From: an uncultured Flavobacteriales bacterium
GTDB lineage: Bacteria; Bacteroidota; Bacteroidia; Flavobacteriales_D; Parvicellaceae
Length of the DNA stretch: 64,000 nt
Assembly (NCBI GenBank): GCA_938075455.1
Contig: CALJHN010000008.1
Span: 21,629-85,628, forward strand
Reading direction: 5' to 3'
Part shown: positions 17,513 through 27,429 of the stretch, one piece after another
Numbering within the stretch: position 1 is the stretch's first letter
How the letters are laid out: every line of letters begins with the position of its first letter
The notes under the pieces: generated by a model
What the model was told of the DNA's origin: nothing
Seen by the model: the letters and a program-made list of their open reading frames with translations, nothing else
Databases searched by the model: none
Translations under genes and position numbers: made by a program

Positions 17513-18478
17513 ATGCTAATTAAGTACAAAGAAATTATTGACAATGAGTTAAGATTATTTAGCGAAAAATTACCATCTCTTCCAATTTATGACCCTATAA
17601 AGTATATAATTAGAAATGGCGGAAAACGGTTTAGATCTTCTCTTGCTTTAATGGCTACAGATTTATTCTCTAATCAGCCTCTTTTAGCTATAAATGAAGC
17701 AATTGCAATTGAGCTTTTTCATAATTTCACTCTAATTCATGATGATATTATGGACCAAGCGCCAATTAGGAGAAACTTGCCTGCTGTACATAAAAAGTGG
17801 GATGAAAACATCGCTATTCTCTCTGGTGATTTATTGTATGCAATTGTAAACCAGCTTTTATCAAATTCTTCTTCTCAGTCACCAACTTTGCATCAAATTT
17901 TCCAACAAACTGCTGTAGAAGTATGTGAGGGGCAGTCTTTAGATATGGAATTTGAGAAACTAGAAATAATTTCTATTAGTGATTATGTAAATATGATTCA
18001 GCTTAAAACTGCAGTATTGGTTGCGTGTTCCTTAAAAATGGGAGCAATAATTGGGGGAGCATCCAAAAAAGATGCACAATTGCTTTACGATTTTGGATTT
18101 AATCTCGGAACTTCTTTTCAAATTCATGACGATATTTTGGACGTATTTCCAAATGAAGATAATTTTGGGAAACAAGTTGGTGGGGATATTATTGAAAAAA
18201 AGAAAACAATTTTATTCATAGACTTTTTAAATAAGGCATCCAAAGAAGATCAAAATATGGTTAACGATATTATTGCTGATAAACAACTTAGTAATGATCA
18301 TAAAGTATCAAAAGTAAAAGATTTTTACCTCAAATATGACGTTTTGAAAGTAGCTCAAGAATCAAAAAATGATTTTTATAATAGGTCTATGATTTATCTG
18401 CGAAACTTATCTTTATCAAAAGAAAAAAAGAAAATTGTAGAAAATTTTTCTGTTCAGTTAATGAATAGAAAGTTTTAA
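17513..18478 (+). CDS. Polyprenyl diphosphate synthase family protein
   Basis: This trans-prenyltransferase joins isopentenyl diphosphate to allylic diphosphates. Its 321 residues carry GGKRFR (36-41), a first aspartate-rich motif DDIMD at 77-81 followed by RR, and a second DDILD at about 205-209. The DDxxD form without a two-residue insertion resembles geranylgeranyl or long-chain synthases. The phenylalanine five residues before the first motif points to a short product. Product length is therefore undecided; precursors for quinone, carotenoid or undecaprenyl carriers are possible. Its stop interlocks with that of the convergent epimerase gene. Confidence 0.92.
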   Translation: MLIKYKEIIDNELRLFSEKLPSLPIYDPIKYIIRNGGKRFRSSLALMATDLFSNQPLLAINEAIAIELFHNFTLIHDDIMDQAPIRRNLPAVHKKWDENIAILSGDLLYAIVNQLLSNSSSQSPTLHQIFQQTAVEVCEGQSLDMEFEKLEIISISDYVNMIQLKTAVLVACSLKMGAIIGGASKKDAQLLYDFGFNLGTSFQIHDDILDVFPNEDNFGKQVGGDIIEKKKTILFIDFLNKASKEDQNMVNDIIADKQLSNDHKVSKVKDFYLKYDVLKVAQESKNDFYNRSMIYLRNLSLSKEKKKIVENFSVQLMNRKF

Positions 18479-19374
18479 GAATAAATTTCTGAAAGAGCAT
18501 CCTCTATTTTCTCATATTTTAATTTCAGTTCTATTTCTTTTAATTTTTCGTTAGAAACTTTAACCCCTTTTAATATGGTGTCAGCCATTTCTCCATATAG
18601 AAATTTAAGTACAAAACTAGGCACATTGGGAAGCCATATTTTTTTATTTAAAACTTCACTAATTTTTTTAGTCAATTCTGAATTGGTTATGTAGTCACTA
18701 GATACCACATTAAAAGTTCCTGAAATTTTTTCATTTATAATAGATTCGAAGAATATATTAATAGCATCTTCCATATGAATCCAAGGCATATATTGTTGAC
18801 CATCCCCTAATGGAGATCCTATTCCATTTTTAACCATATTGGCTATTCTTGGAAGGGCACCCTGGTTTTTATCAAGAATCACCCCTAATCTTAGTTTGAC
18901 AACTCTAGACATAGTTTCAAATTTGTCTATAGATTTTTCCCATTGCTTACAGCAGTTTCCCAAAAAGTCTTCAAATGGCTCATCTTCTTCATTAAAAATT
19001 TTTTCACTTATTTGAGCACCATATATTCCAACTGCAGAAGCAGCAATAAATGCAGATATTGGTAAGTTAAGTTCGATTATTTTTGAAAGCATAAGTCGTG
19101 TAGTGAGAACTCTACTTTTAACAATTTGCTCTTTTCTTTTTTGTGTCCATGGTTTATCCGCAATTCCTGCACCTGCCAGATGAACAATGTGAGTTACTCC
19201 TGTAAAACAGTTTTCATCAATTTCATTCTTCTTCCAGTTCCATAGATAATTTTTAACATCATTTTTTGAACTTTTGTTTCTGGTAAGATGAACTACTTCA
19301 ATATTTTTTTTTAATAATTTTTTTGTGAGTGCAGAACCAAGTAAACCAGAACCGCCAGTTATTAAAATTTTCAT
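18475..19374 (-). CDS. TIGR01777/SDR39U1-type NAD-dependent epimerase
   Basis: This is an extended SDR protein of 299 residues with the GGSGLLGSAL nucleotide-binding loop at 7-16, HLAGAGI near 68-74, the EKSIDKFE region, RLGVILDKNQGALP and the family-typical C-terminal domain (DUF1731-like, PSFVLKFLYGEMADTILKG). This family is widespread, sits in the cytoplasm and has no settled substrate. The gene is convergent with the polyprenyl synthetase and shares TTAA for both stops. A TAATTTCG box lies just before its start on the minus strand. Confidence 0.9.
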   Translation of the reverse strand: MKILITGGSGLLGSALTKKLLKKNIEVVHLTRNKSSKNDVKNYLWNWKKNEIDENCFTGVTHIVHLAGAGIADKPWTQKRKEQIVKSRVLTTRLMLSKIIELNLPISAFIAASAVGIYGAQISEKIFNEEDEPFEDFLGNCCKQWEKSIDKFETMSRVVKLRLGVILDKNQGALPRIANMVKNGIGSPLGDGQQYMPWIHMEDAINIFFESIINEKISGTFNVVSSDYITNSELTKKISEVLNKKIWLPNVPSFVLKFLYGEMADTILKGVKVSNEKLKEIELKLKYEKIEDALSEIYS

Positions 19375-19549
19375 ATTACGAAATTACATTTAAGAATTCA
19401 CATCGAAGGTATTGTTTAGTATCAAATCTTAAAATTTAAATAGAATTATTGTCTTTCTTTTTTAAGTATAAGTTTTATTTTAATAGTCCTGAAAGAATCT
19501 TCTTTCCAAGTGTCATAACAATTAATTATTTTGCATATTTGTTAGTATA

Positions 19550-22270
19550 ATGGCATTAGATAGATTTTCTTTTTTAAACAATATAGATATAGACTATATA
19601 GATGAGTTGCATCAAAGATATTTAGTGGATAAAAGATTAGTTGAGCCAAGTTGGAGGAGTTTTTTTGATGGCTACGAGTTTTCTAAATTTAATTACCAAG
19701 AAGTCGATGAAATACCAACCAATGTTTTAAAAGAGTTTAGGGTTATTAATTTAATAAACGCCTATCGCTCTAGAGGACATCTTTTTACAAAAACAAATCC
19801 AGTTAGAGAGAGAAGAAAATACCATCCTACTTTAGAAATTAAAAACTTTGGTTTGGATCAGGAAGATTTATTGACTGTATTTCAGGCTAGTGAACAGGTT
19901 GGCTTAGAACCTTGTTCATTGAATGACATAATTATTCACTTAGAAGCAACTTATTGCGAATCAATTGGAATCGAGTACCAATATATTAGACATCCAGAAA
20001 GAGTTGAATGGATTAGAAAAAATATAGAACTAAAAAATAGACCACAGTTTTCTAAAGATCAAAAAAAACATATTTTACATAAATTAAATCAAGCTACAGT
20101 ATTTGAACAATTTCTTCAAAAAAAGTTTGTTGGACAAAAACGATTTTCAATTGAAGGCGCAGAGTCTTTAATTCCCGCCTTGGATGTTTTAATTGAAAAT
20201 GGTTCTAATTTAGGTTTGAAAGAATTTGTTGTAGGAATGGCTCATAGAGGAAGATTGAATGTTTTGGCAAATATTTTTAATAAAACTTATGACAAGATAT
20301 TTAGTGAATTTGAGGGGAAAGAATACGATGAAGAAGTTCTCTTTGATGGAGATGTCAAATACCACTTGGGTATAACCTCTGAAGTTACGACAGATAGTGG
20401 CAATAATGTGAAAATAACATTGTCACCAAATCCATCTCATTTAGAAGCAGTAGATCCAGTAGTTGAAGGGATTACAAGATCTAAAATTGACCACGAATTA
20501 GGTGGAGACGAGAAGAAAATTTTACCCATTTTAATTCATGGTGATGCTGCAATAGCCGGTCAAGGCGTTGTTTATGAAGTAATTCAAATGGCACAGTTAA
20601 AGGGATATAGAACAGGCGGAAGTCTGCATATAGTAATCAACAATCAAGTAGGATTTACGACCAACTATTTAGACGCAAGGTCAAGTACCTATTGTACAGA
20701 TATTGCCAAATCTACTCTATGTCCAGTATTTCATGTTAATGGTGATGATATTGAAGCAGTAGTTCAAACTCTCGACATCGCTCTTAGATATAGACAAGAA
20801 TATTCGAGAGATGTTTTCGTTGATTTATTGTGCTACAGAAAATATGGCCATAATGAGGGTGATGAACCAAAATTCACCCAGCCTAAACTTTACAAAATAA
20901 TTGCTAATCATCCCAACCCAAGAGAAATTTATCTAAAAAAATTAGTGGATGAAAATGTTGTAAATATTGAAGAAGGTAATCAAATGGAAAAAGAATTTGA
21001 TGATATGCTTCAAGAACGTTTAAACGATGCTAAACAAATTGAAAAAGCCAAAATCACCAATTTCCTTGAAGAAGTTTGGACTGATTTCAGAAAATCAAGC
21101 CCAAATGATTTTATAAATTCTCCACCTACGGGTGTAGAGAAAAATAAGCTGCTTTCAATTGCAAAAAAAATGAATTCATTGCCAGAAGGTAAAAAATATT
21201 TTAGAAAAATTGTCAAGCTTTTTGACGATCGGTTAAAAATGATTGAATCGGATAAACTAGATTGGGCAATGGGCGAGCTTTTAGCATACGCTTCACTTCT
21301 TGATGAGGGCAAATCTATCCGAATTTCTGGTCAAGATGTTGAAAGAGGTACATTTTCACACAGACATGCTATTGTTAAAACAGAAGACGACGAAGAAGAG
21401 ATAATTCCTTTAAACCTTCTTAATGATCACCAAGGAAAATTTGAAATTTACAATTCTCTTCTTTCTGAATATGCTGTTTTAGGATTTGACTATGGTTATG
21501 CTTTCAATACCCCAAATGGATTAACTATATGGGAGGCCCAGTTTGGAGATTTCTTTAATGGAGCACAGATAATTATTGATCAGTTTTTAAGTGCTGCTGA
21601 GGATAAATGGGGAACACCTAACGGTTTAGTAATGCTTTTGCCACACGGATATGAAGGAATGGGTTCCGAGCATTCGTCAGCAAGAATAGAACGTTTTTTA
21701 CAGTTGTGCGCAGAAGAAAATTTTCAAGTTGCTAATTGTACTAACCCTGCTAATTACTTCCATCTTTTAAGAAGACAAATTGCTAGACCTTTTAGAAAGC
21801 CATTGGTAGTGTTTACACCGAAAAAACTATTAAGATACCATAGAGCAGTTTCTTCAATCGAGGAAATGTCATCAGGTTCCTTTCAAGAAGTTATTGATGA
21901 TTCTCTTGCAACACCCTCAAAAACCAATCAGGTAGTTTTATGCTCTGGTAAATTTTATTATGATCTAATTGAGCATTATGAAACTCTTGATAAAGTAAAT
22001 ATTGCATTTGTTAGATTAGAACAGCTTTATCCTTTTCCAGAGACACAACTAAAATTAATTTTTAATAAATACGGAAAGGATTGTAAGTATGTATGGGCTC
22101 AGGAGGAACCATTAAATATGGGTCCATGGTCTTATATTCTCAGAAAATGGGAATATTCAAAAATAGTGTGTTTTTCAAGAGAAGAATCTGGAAGTCCTGC
22201 TTCAGGTTCACCTAAAGTTTTCGAAAGAAGACACCAAGAAATTATTAATAAAGTAATGTCCTATTCTTAA
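19550..22270 (+). CDS. sucA: 2-oxoglutarate dehydrogenase E1 component
   Basis: SucA is the thiamine-diphosphate decarboxylase that starts conversion of 2-oxoglutarate to succinyl-CoA. The 906 residues include the N-terminal motif by which E1 binds the complex (RFSFLNNIDIDYIDELHQRY), MAHRGRLNVL near 227-236, HGDAAIAGQG near 328-337, the YRKYGHNEGDEP segment, and C-terminal GYEGMGSEHSSARIERFLQL. The start codon follows a 175-base gap with no other gene. sucB is 11 bases downstream; the E3 gene is elsewhere. Confidence 0.98.
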   Translation: MALDRFSFLNNIDIDYIDELHQRYLVDKRLVEPSWRSFFDGYEFSKFNYQEVDEIPTNVLKEFRVINLINAYRSRGHLFTKTNPVRERRKYHPTLEIKNFGLDQEDLLTVFQASEQVGLEPCSLNDIIIHLEATYCESIGIEYQYIRHPERVEWIRKNIELKNRPQFSKDQKKHILHKLNQATVFEQFLQKKFVGQKRFSIEGAESLIPALDVLIENGSNLGLKEFVVGMAHRGRLNVLANIFNKTYDKIFSEFEGKEYDEEVLFDGDVKYHLGITSEVTTDSGNNVKITLSPNPSHLEAVDPVVEGITRSKIDHELGGDEKKILPILIHGDAAIAGQGVVYEVIQMAQLKGYRTGGSLHIVINNQVGFTTNYLDARSSTYCTDIAKSTLCPVFHVNGDDIEAVVQTLDIALRYRQEYSRDVFVDLLCYRKYGHNEGDEPKFTQPKLYKIIANHPNPREIYLKKLVDENVVNIEEGNQMEKEFDDMLQERLNDAKQIEKAKITNFLEEVWTDFRKSSPNDFINSPPTGVEKNKLLSIAKKMNSLPEGKKYFRKIVKLFDDRLKMIESDKLDWAMGELLAYASLLDEGKSIRISGQDVERGTFSHRHAIVKTEDDEEEIIPLNLLNDHQGKFEIYNSLLSEYAVLGFDYGYAFNTPNGLTIWEAQFGDFFNGAQIIIDQFLSAAEDKWGTPNGLVMLLPHGYEGMGSEHSSARIERFLQLCAEENFQVANCTNPANYFHLLRRQIARPFRKPLVVFTPKKLLRYHRAVSSIEEMSSGSFQEVIDDSLATPSKTNQVVLCSGKFYYDLIEHYETLDKVNIAFVRLEQLYPFPETQLKLIFNKYGKDCKYVWAQEEPLNMGPWSYILRKWEYSKIVCFSREESGSPASGSPKVFERRHQEIINKVMSYS

Positions 22271-22281
22271 AAAAATAAATT

Positions 22282-23499
22282 ATGTCAGTATTAGAAATGA
22301 AAGTCCCTAGTCCAGGAGAATCTATAACAGAAGTTGAAATTGCAGAATGGATGGTTGAAGACGGAGATTATGTAGAAAAAGATCAAACCATAGCAGAGGT
22401 TGATTCTGATAAAGCTACTCTTGAATTACCTGCAGAAGAAGCTGGAATTATTACTTTAAAAGCTGAAATGGGGGATGTTGTAGCCGTAGGCCAAGTAGTG
22501 TGCTTGATTGACACGGCAGCTCCTAAACCAGAAGGTAGTAAATCTTCAGCTAAGGCTATTACAAAAAGTTCAACTCCATCACCAGGTCCAGTTAGTTCCT
22601 CGCCAACTAACGAAAAAACTTATGCATCTGGACATCCAAGTGTTGCAGCTAAAAAAATAATTGTAGAGAATAATATTCAAGCAGAGCATATCGAGGGTTC
22701 TGGAAAAGGAGGGAGAATTACCAAACAAGATATTCTTCAGTTATTGGCTTCTTTACCAGAACAAGGCAATAGAAAAAGCGAGATTCGTAAGTTAAGTATG
22801 CTACGAAGGAAAATTGCATCAAGATTGGTTACTGTAAAAAATGAAACAGCAATGCTTACTACTTTTAATGAGGTAGACATGAAGCCAATTATGGATTTAA
22901 GAGCCAAATACAAAGATGCTTTTAAAGAGAAATACGGGGTTGGTTTGGGATTTATGTCCTTTTTCACCCATGCTTGTACTATTGCTTTAAAAGAGTTCCC
23001 TACAGTCAACTCTATGATAGATGGGGATCATATGATTTCTTATAATTTTAATGATATTGGAATTGCTGTTAGTACAGAAAAAGGACTGATGGTTCCAGTA
23101 TTAAGAAATGCGGAGGAGATGAATTTATTAGAAATAGAATCTAAAATTAAAGAATTAGCAATAAAGGCTAGAGATGGTAAAATAGCTATTGAAGAAATTA
23201 CTGGCGGAACTTTTACAATTACCAATGGAGGTGTTTTTGGTTCTATGCTTAGTACACCAATTATAAACCCTCCTCAATCAGCAATTTTAGGAATGCATAA
23301 TATTGTTCAAAGACCAGTGGCTATAGATGGAAAAGTAGAGATTAGACCAATTATGTACCTTGCTCTTTCTTATGACCATAGAATAATAGATGGAAAAGAT
23401 AGTGTTGGATTTTTAGTAAAAGTTAAAGAAGTATTAGAAAATCCAGAAGAGATGGTTTTTAAAGGAAAAGATCCTAAGAAAATTTTAATGAATTACTAA
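22282..23499 (+). CDS. sucB: 2-oxoglutarate dehydrogenase E2, dihydrolipoyl succinyltransferase
   Basis: SucB moves the succinyl group from E1 to CoA through a lipoyl arm. Domains in order: lipoyl domain with the modified K44 in DSDKATLE; a Ser/Pro-rich linker (about 85-110); an E3-binding domain ([11 protein letters not shown]...[12 protein letters not shown], about 115-153); and the catalytic core ending in [12 protein letters not shown] near residue 375, whose His and Asp are catalytic. Length 405 fits. It forms an operon with sucA. A second E2 at 47624-48934 is a different paralogue. Confidence 0.97.
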   Translation: MSVLEMKVPSPGESITEVEIAEWMVEDGDYVEKDQTIAEVDSDKATLELPAEEAGIITLKAEMGDVVAVGQVVCLIDTAAPKPEGSKSSAKAITKSSTPSPGPVSSSPTNEKTYASGHPSVAAKKIIVENNIQAEHIEGSGKGGRITKQDILQLLASLPEQGNRKSEIRKLSMLRRKIASRLVTVKNETAMLTTFNEVDMKPIMDLRAKYKDAFKEKYGVGLGFMSFFTHACTIALKEFPTVNSMIDGDHMISYNFNDIGIAVSTEKGLMVPVLRNAEEMNLLEIESKIKELAIKARDGKIAIEEITGGTFTITNGGVFGSMLSTPIINPPQSAILGMHNIVQRPVAIDGKVEIRPIMYLALSYDHRIIDGKDSVGFLVKVKEVLENPEEMVFKGKDPKKILMNY

Positions 23500-23501
23500 T
23501 A

Positions 23502-24773
23502 TTATTCTCTAATAATAATATTATCAACTTCCCATGTTGCACCATTAGAATTGGTTCCAATATATTTAAAAGCTATCGCAACAGATGGTGCTATAAATGG
23601 TGTTAAATCTGTGTTTCCACTGGATACTAAGTCCCACTGAAAATCGTCTGTGTCCCAGTTAGGAACATATCCAGTAATATCTATCCAAGTTCCTTGTTGC
23701 GAAGGATTACTTGATCCATCGTAGTCATACGAGATATATAGTTCCAATGCATTGCCACTATATCTAGTAACATTATCAAAAACTAAGTACGGTGCAGAAG
23801 CAACCGTAAGGTCAAATAGTGGTGAAACCATCCAGCTTTCACATGCATAGTTGCTACTATTAGAATAATTACTTGCTTTTGCAACTGGTCCATTAACCCC
23901 AAAAGTGGTATAAATCTCCCACTCTCCTATATTTGGATTAGTTCCACTCCAAAAGTTTTTCCAGCCACCTGAAGTTATAGATCCATCTTCAAAATCTTTG
24001 TACAAAATATCTCCGCCACTCCCTCCTCCTCCAGAAGAACCATTACATCGAGAAGAATCTAGTTGTACTTCATTAATATCTCTTATAACAAATTGTTTAT
24101 CAGAATTATAAACAGTAAATATTCCAGTAACAGAACCCTTTCCGGTAGGTAAAGTATCGCTTGCAAAATTTGCGTATCCACTAGTTCTAACAGAAACAGT
24201 ATTTCCGTTACAGTCTGAAAGAATTCTTGACCCTGTACTTAAATTAATTGCATCAGCATAGGTCATTCCTAGTTCTGTAAATTCAACATCATTTAATTTA
24301 ACTAATCTACTCTGGTCTTCAGAAAGACTTAGTTGGTTTATGGTAGCTTCATATGGCTCAATAAATTTTTCTGTAGCAATTTTTACTACTTGTTGATCCA
24401 CATCAATATTCTCTAGTTGTATTAAATCTCCATATTCGCTCATGGATACATTCTGAATATTAATTCTTACACTATCCCCAATGTAAAGACCTCCAGACGA
24501 TTTTAATTTTAGTTTAATGGCTCCACTTAAATCTTGCATAAAAACTTCTTTGTAAAAATTCCCATTGGTTTCTTCAGTAGTAATATTTCCGAAAATACTA
24601 TAATTGCTATCTATTACGGTCAAAGAACCAGTGAACATATCTTTAAGGTCACTTATAGAAATAATATTTCCTATAGGAACTTGATTAACAGGTGGATCGT
24701 CGTATTTTTTGTTACATGAAAAGAAAAATAAGGTAACAGATATTATTAGTAGTAAATTTTGAATTTTTTTCAT
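23502..24773 (-). CDS. DUF5689 lipoprotein with choice-of-anchor-J-like domain
   Basis: The N-terminus is a lipoprotein signal with cysteine at residue 20 (FFFSCNKKY). Residues about 35-235 match the DUF5689 pattern, with YSIFGNITTEETNGNFYKEVFMQDLSG and YIGDSVRI blocks that resemble OB-fold modules found beside secreted nucleases. A glycine-rich linker (NGSSGGGGSGG, about 244-254) joins a C-terminal beta-sandwich of choice-of-anchor-J type (LYKDFEDGSITSGGWKN ... WEVDNIIIRE). It should sit on the outer face of the outer membrane. It follows the TonB receptor gene by two bases, so it is likely its surface partner that captures ligand. Confidence 0.85.
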   Translation of the reverse strand: MKKIQNLLLIISVTLFFFSCNKKYDDPPVNQVPIGNIISISDLKDMFTGSLTVIDSNYSIFGNITTEETNGNFYKEVFMQDLSGAIKLKLKSSGGLYIGDSVRINIQNVSMSEYGDLIQLENIDVDQQVVKIATEKFIEPYEATINQLSLSEDQSRLVKLNDVEFTELGMTYADAINLSTGSRILSDCNGNTVSVRTSGYANFASDTLPTGKGSVTGIFTVYNSDKQFVIRDINEVQLDSSRCNGSSGGGGSGGDILYKDFEDGSITSGGWKNFWSGTNPNIGEWEIYTTFGVNGPVAKASNYSNSSNYACESWMVSPLFDLTVASAPYLVFDNVTRYSGNALELYISYDYDGSSNPSQQGTWIDITGYVPNWDTDDFQWDLVSSGNTDLTPFIAPSVAIAFKYIGTNSNGATWEVDNIIIRE

Positions 24774-24775
24774 TT

Positions 24776-27358
24776 TTAAAATAAATAACTTAACATTAGG
24801 AAATAGGTTCTACCATACATGTAGCCATATTTGTTGGGGAACCGTTGAACATTGGAGGCATCGTATCTAAGTTGTTCAAATCCTCCAGTTTTGAAAGAAG
24901 TATTATTTAATAAATTATTGACATTAAGACCAAGTCTTATATAACTATCGTTTTTATAGATTTTCCAGCTTTTCCCACAAAATAAATTCACAGCATTTCC
25001 ATCACTTAGTTTGGTTTGATCAATTATTTCGTCTCTGTAAGGATACTCAGCTCCGTATGCGCTAATTGCTTCTGCTGTTCTTCTATCGGGATTTGGCGAA
25101 AGATATATGTCTCTAAAATAATTGAAATTAACTCCAGCATACCAATATTTTGGAGCGTTGTATTTAAGTCCTAAAGAAGTAGCTTGTTGGGGCATTCCTC
25201 CAATCTTAAAATTTTGAAGGTAAACTACTTTATCCAAAGCAATTAGTTCTTGGGAATTGTCTCTTGTAATGGTAGCAACTGGCCTAGAGTTATACAAATA
25301 ATCTCCAATCGTAAATGCACCTGTTAATTGTACGGTGGAGGTAATATTGCTTTCAAATCCTAGTTCAATTCCCATAAAAACTTGATCTACATTAGTCATC
25401 ATATAATTTACAAAAGTTCTATACTCATCATGGTAAAAAGATCTTGCCCATGTCTGATCATTTATTTGGGTGTAAAAACCAGTTAATCGCGCTTTTAGAA
25501 ATGGTAATCTTATATTGTAGTTAAGGTCTCCTGAAATTATCTCTGTAGAACTTAAATTAGGAACCAATTGGTCTCTTGTTCTTGGAGATACATAGGCATT
25601 TCTAACATAAGGTGCTTCGGTTTTATACATTCCATTGAAGGATAATAAATGTCTTCCAGTAATTTTATAAAGAAAGCCAAGCTTTATACCATAATTGTAA
25701 AAATTTTGTTTTTCAGAATTTCCTAATGAACTTTCTGGAAATCTTCCGTTTTGCATTTTTCCATCTCTCCAAAATGTTGTAGTAGACGCATTTAAACCAA
25801 TAAATGATTCTATTCTTTTTTTATTATAGCTGTAGGTGCCAAATAATTCATTTTTGTTTACATGAATGTCGTAATTATATCCAAAAACATCTCCATTGCC
25901 AACAATATTGTTAATGTTCTGAAGATCGTTCTGTGCAAGGGCAGGATCGTTAAAATCTCTAAGAGCAAACTGGTCAATATCTAACCAAAAATCCCCACCT
26001 AAAAGATCATTTATCTTCCGATAGTTTCTACTAGTATAATTGCTTATGTTGAGCCCGAAATTTAAACTGCTATTATCGTTGAAGTCATACTTTCCAAAAG
26101 TATTAAATCCATAATGTCTTGGATCTAATCTGTATTCTTCCACGATGTATTTAGATCTTCTTCCGGTGTAGGAGGAATCTATATTGCCAATATTATTTTG
26201 AGTAAATAAATTATTGTAGTTGGCATTGTACATTAAATCCCAATTCAACTGTGTGTAGTCAGGATTGTTTTGCTGCCACTGTTGAGAAATATTGTCGTAC
26301 TGTGCTTGGTTTTCAATAATTTGATTTCCAGAAAGTGTTCCTTGGTCATTTACGAAATAACTTGGTAAATACTTGTAATAATCTGGTCTTGGATCATTTG
26401 CATCTACCCAGTTTAAATTTGTATTACTTGTTTTTCCTGTAATGGCATATAAATTAGATTGTATATTTAGTTTTCCTGAAACTTTCCAGTAATGACCCAA
26501 GGTCATATACGGTTTATGGTTGTCTCTATTTCTTGCATTTCTCTTTTTAAGGCTTCCGTCACTTTGAGTTTGATAGCCCCAGTAAGGATTGTAAAAAGGA
26601 TCTCCAGTTAAATCATAAGTTTCTTGAACAGCAATTCCTTGTCTTCCTTGTACAGTTGGTGCTCCAAAAGTCATGAAGTTTAAAGTATGGTTTTCATTAA
26701 ATTTCTTTTCTATAGATAATAAATAACTTCCAGAACTATAATACGATCCGGGGACATAACCTTCATCAGACCATCTAGTGGAACCACTTATTAAAAATCC
26801 CCAGCCATTGTTCTTAAGACCAGAATTATAAGTATACATTGCTCTATTTCTGTAGGACCTGTTGGTTGAAGCATATGAGACCCTAGACCCTGTTCTTTTC
26901 ACTGATGGTAGGGCAGATATGTAAGAATATGCTCCAATACTTCCAAAATTTGCAGCAGAGTTAGTTATTCCAAAACTTGTTTCCGGATATCTAGTAACAT
27001 CATTTAACCCTCCCCAATAGCTCCATATCGTCCATCCGTTTTCAGGGTCATTAACAGGAATTCCATTCATAAAAAGTCGAGTATTTTCAGAGCTATATCC
27101 TCTCAATCTATATCTTGCGGCACTGAAATTAAATCCTGCTTGATTAACATAAACATCTCTTGAAGATTGTAATAAACCACTTATATCTTGTGATTGTAAT
27201 TCATTGTCCAGTAAATCTACTGTGGTAGTAAATACTGGAATTATATTTTTAACAGTGTCTACAACAAATGACGAATCTGTTTGGCCTTTGAAACCTGAAA
27301 AGCAGCACATTAATAACAAGGAAAAAATAAAACTAGATTTGAAGTAATTAAGAATCAT
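24776..27358 (-). CDS. TonB-dependent outer-membrane receptor
   Basis: The 860-residue protein has a signal peptide ending near FKGQTDS, a plug domain (DISGLLQSSRDVYVNQAGFNFSAARYRLRGY ... NGIPVNDPENG, about 55-140) and a long beta-barrel with aromatic alternation ending in YFLMLSYLF. The terminal Phe is typical of outer-membrane proteins. It lacks the N-terminal carboxypeptidase-like domain of SusC transporters and no SusD is present. It is co-transcribed with a DUF5689 lipoprotein and divergent from two secreted phosphodiesterase-fold enzymes, so the ligand is probably a nucleic-acid or phosphodiester product, not a glycan. Confidence 0.93.
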   Translation of the reverse strand: MILNYFKSSFIFSLLLMCCFSGFKGQTDSSFVVDTVKNIIPVFTTTVDLLDNELQSQDISGLLQSSRDVYVNQAGFNFSAARYRLRGYSSENTRLFMNGIPVNDPENGWTIWSYWGGLNDVTRYPETSFGITNSAANFGSIGAYSYISALPSVKRTGSRVSYASTNRSYRNRAMYTYNSGLKNNGWGFLISGSTRWSDEGYVPGSYYSSGSYLLSIEKKFNENHTLNFMTFGAPTVQGRQGIAVQETYDLTGDPFYNPYWGYQTQSDGSLKKRNARNRDNHKPYMTLGHYWKVSGKLNIQSNLYAITGKTSNTNLNWVDANDPRPDYYKYLPSYFVNDQGTLSGNQIIENQAQYDNISQQWQQNNPDYTQLNWDLMYNANYNNLFTQNNIGNIDSSYTGRRSKYIVEEYRLDPRHYGFNTFGKYDFNDNSSLNFGLNISNYTSRNYRKINDLLGGDFWLDIDQFALRDFNDPALAQNDLQNINNIVGNGDVFGYNYDIHVNKNELFGTYSYNKKRIESFIGLNASTTTFWRDGKMQNGRFPESSLGNSEKQNFYNYGIKLGFLYKITGRHLLSFNGMYKTEAPYVRNAYVSPRTRDQLVPNLSSTEIISGDLNYNIRLPFLKARLTGFYTQINDQTWARSFYHDEYRTFVNYMMTNVDQVFMGIELGFESNITSTVQLTGAFTIGDYLYNSRPVATITRDNSQELIALDKVVYLQNFKIGGMPQQATSLGLKYNAPKYWYAGVNFNYFRDIYLSPNPDRRTAEAISAYGAEYPYRDEIIDQTKLSDGNAVNLFCGKSWKIYKNDSYIRLGLNVNNLLNNTSFKTGGFEQLRYDASNVQRFPNKYGYMYGRTYFLMLSYLF

Positions 27359-27391
27359 TTGCCCTAAAGTATTGAAATTAAATTAAGTTGT

Positions 27392-27411
27392 TTACTTTTA
27401 TTCAAAAGTAA
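27392..27411. promoter_or_regulatory. Inverted repeat in the divergent TonB receptor / EEP promoter region
   Basis: TTACTTTT (27392-27399), ATTC, AAAAGTAA (27404-27411) is a perfect 8-base inverted repeat in the 71-base gap between divergent starts. It is a good candidate operator for joint control of both arms. A weak forward promoter TTG at 27372-27374 with TACTTTTA 18 bases later overlaps its left arm. Confidence 0.5.
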
Positions 27412-27429
27412 CTTAAATTATTTCTCAAC

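Noticed and set aside
19375..19549. A possible small gene or structured leader before sucA
   Set aside because: No open frame of useful length is found on either strand, and no stable hairpin or clean promoter pair is visible; the region is AT-rich spacer with unidentified promoter.
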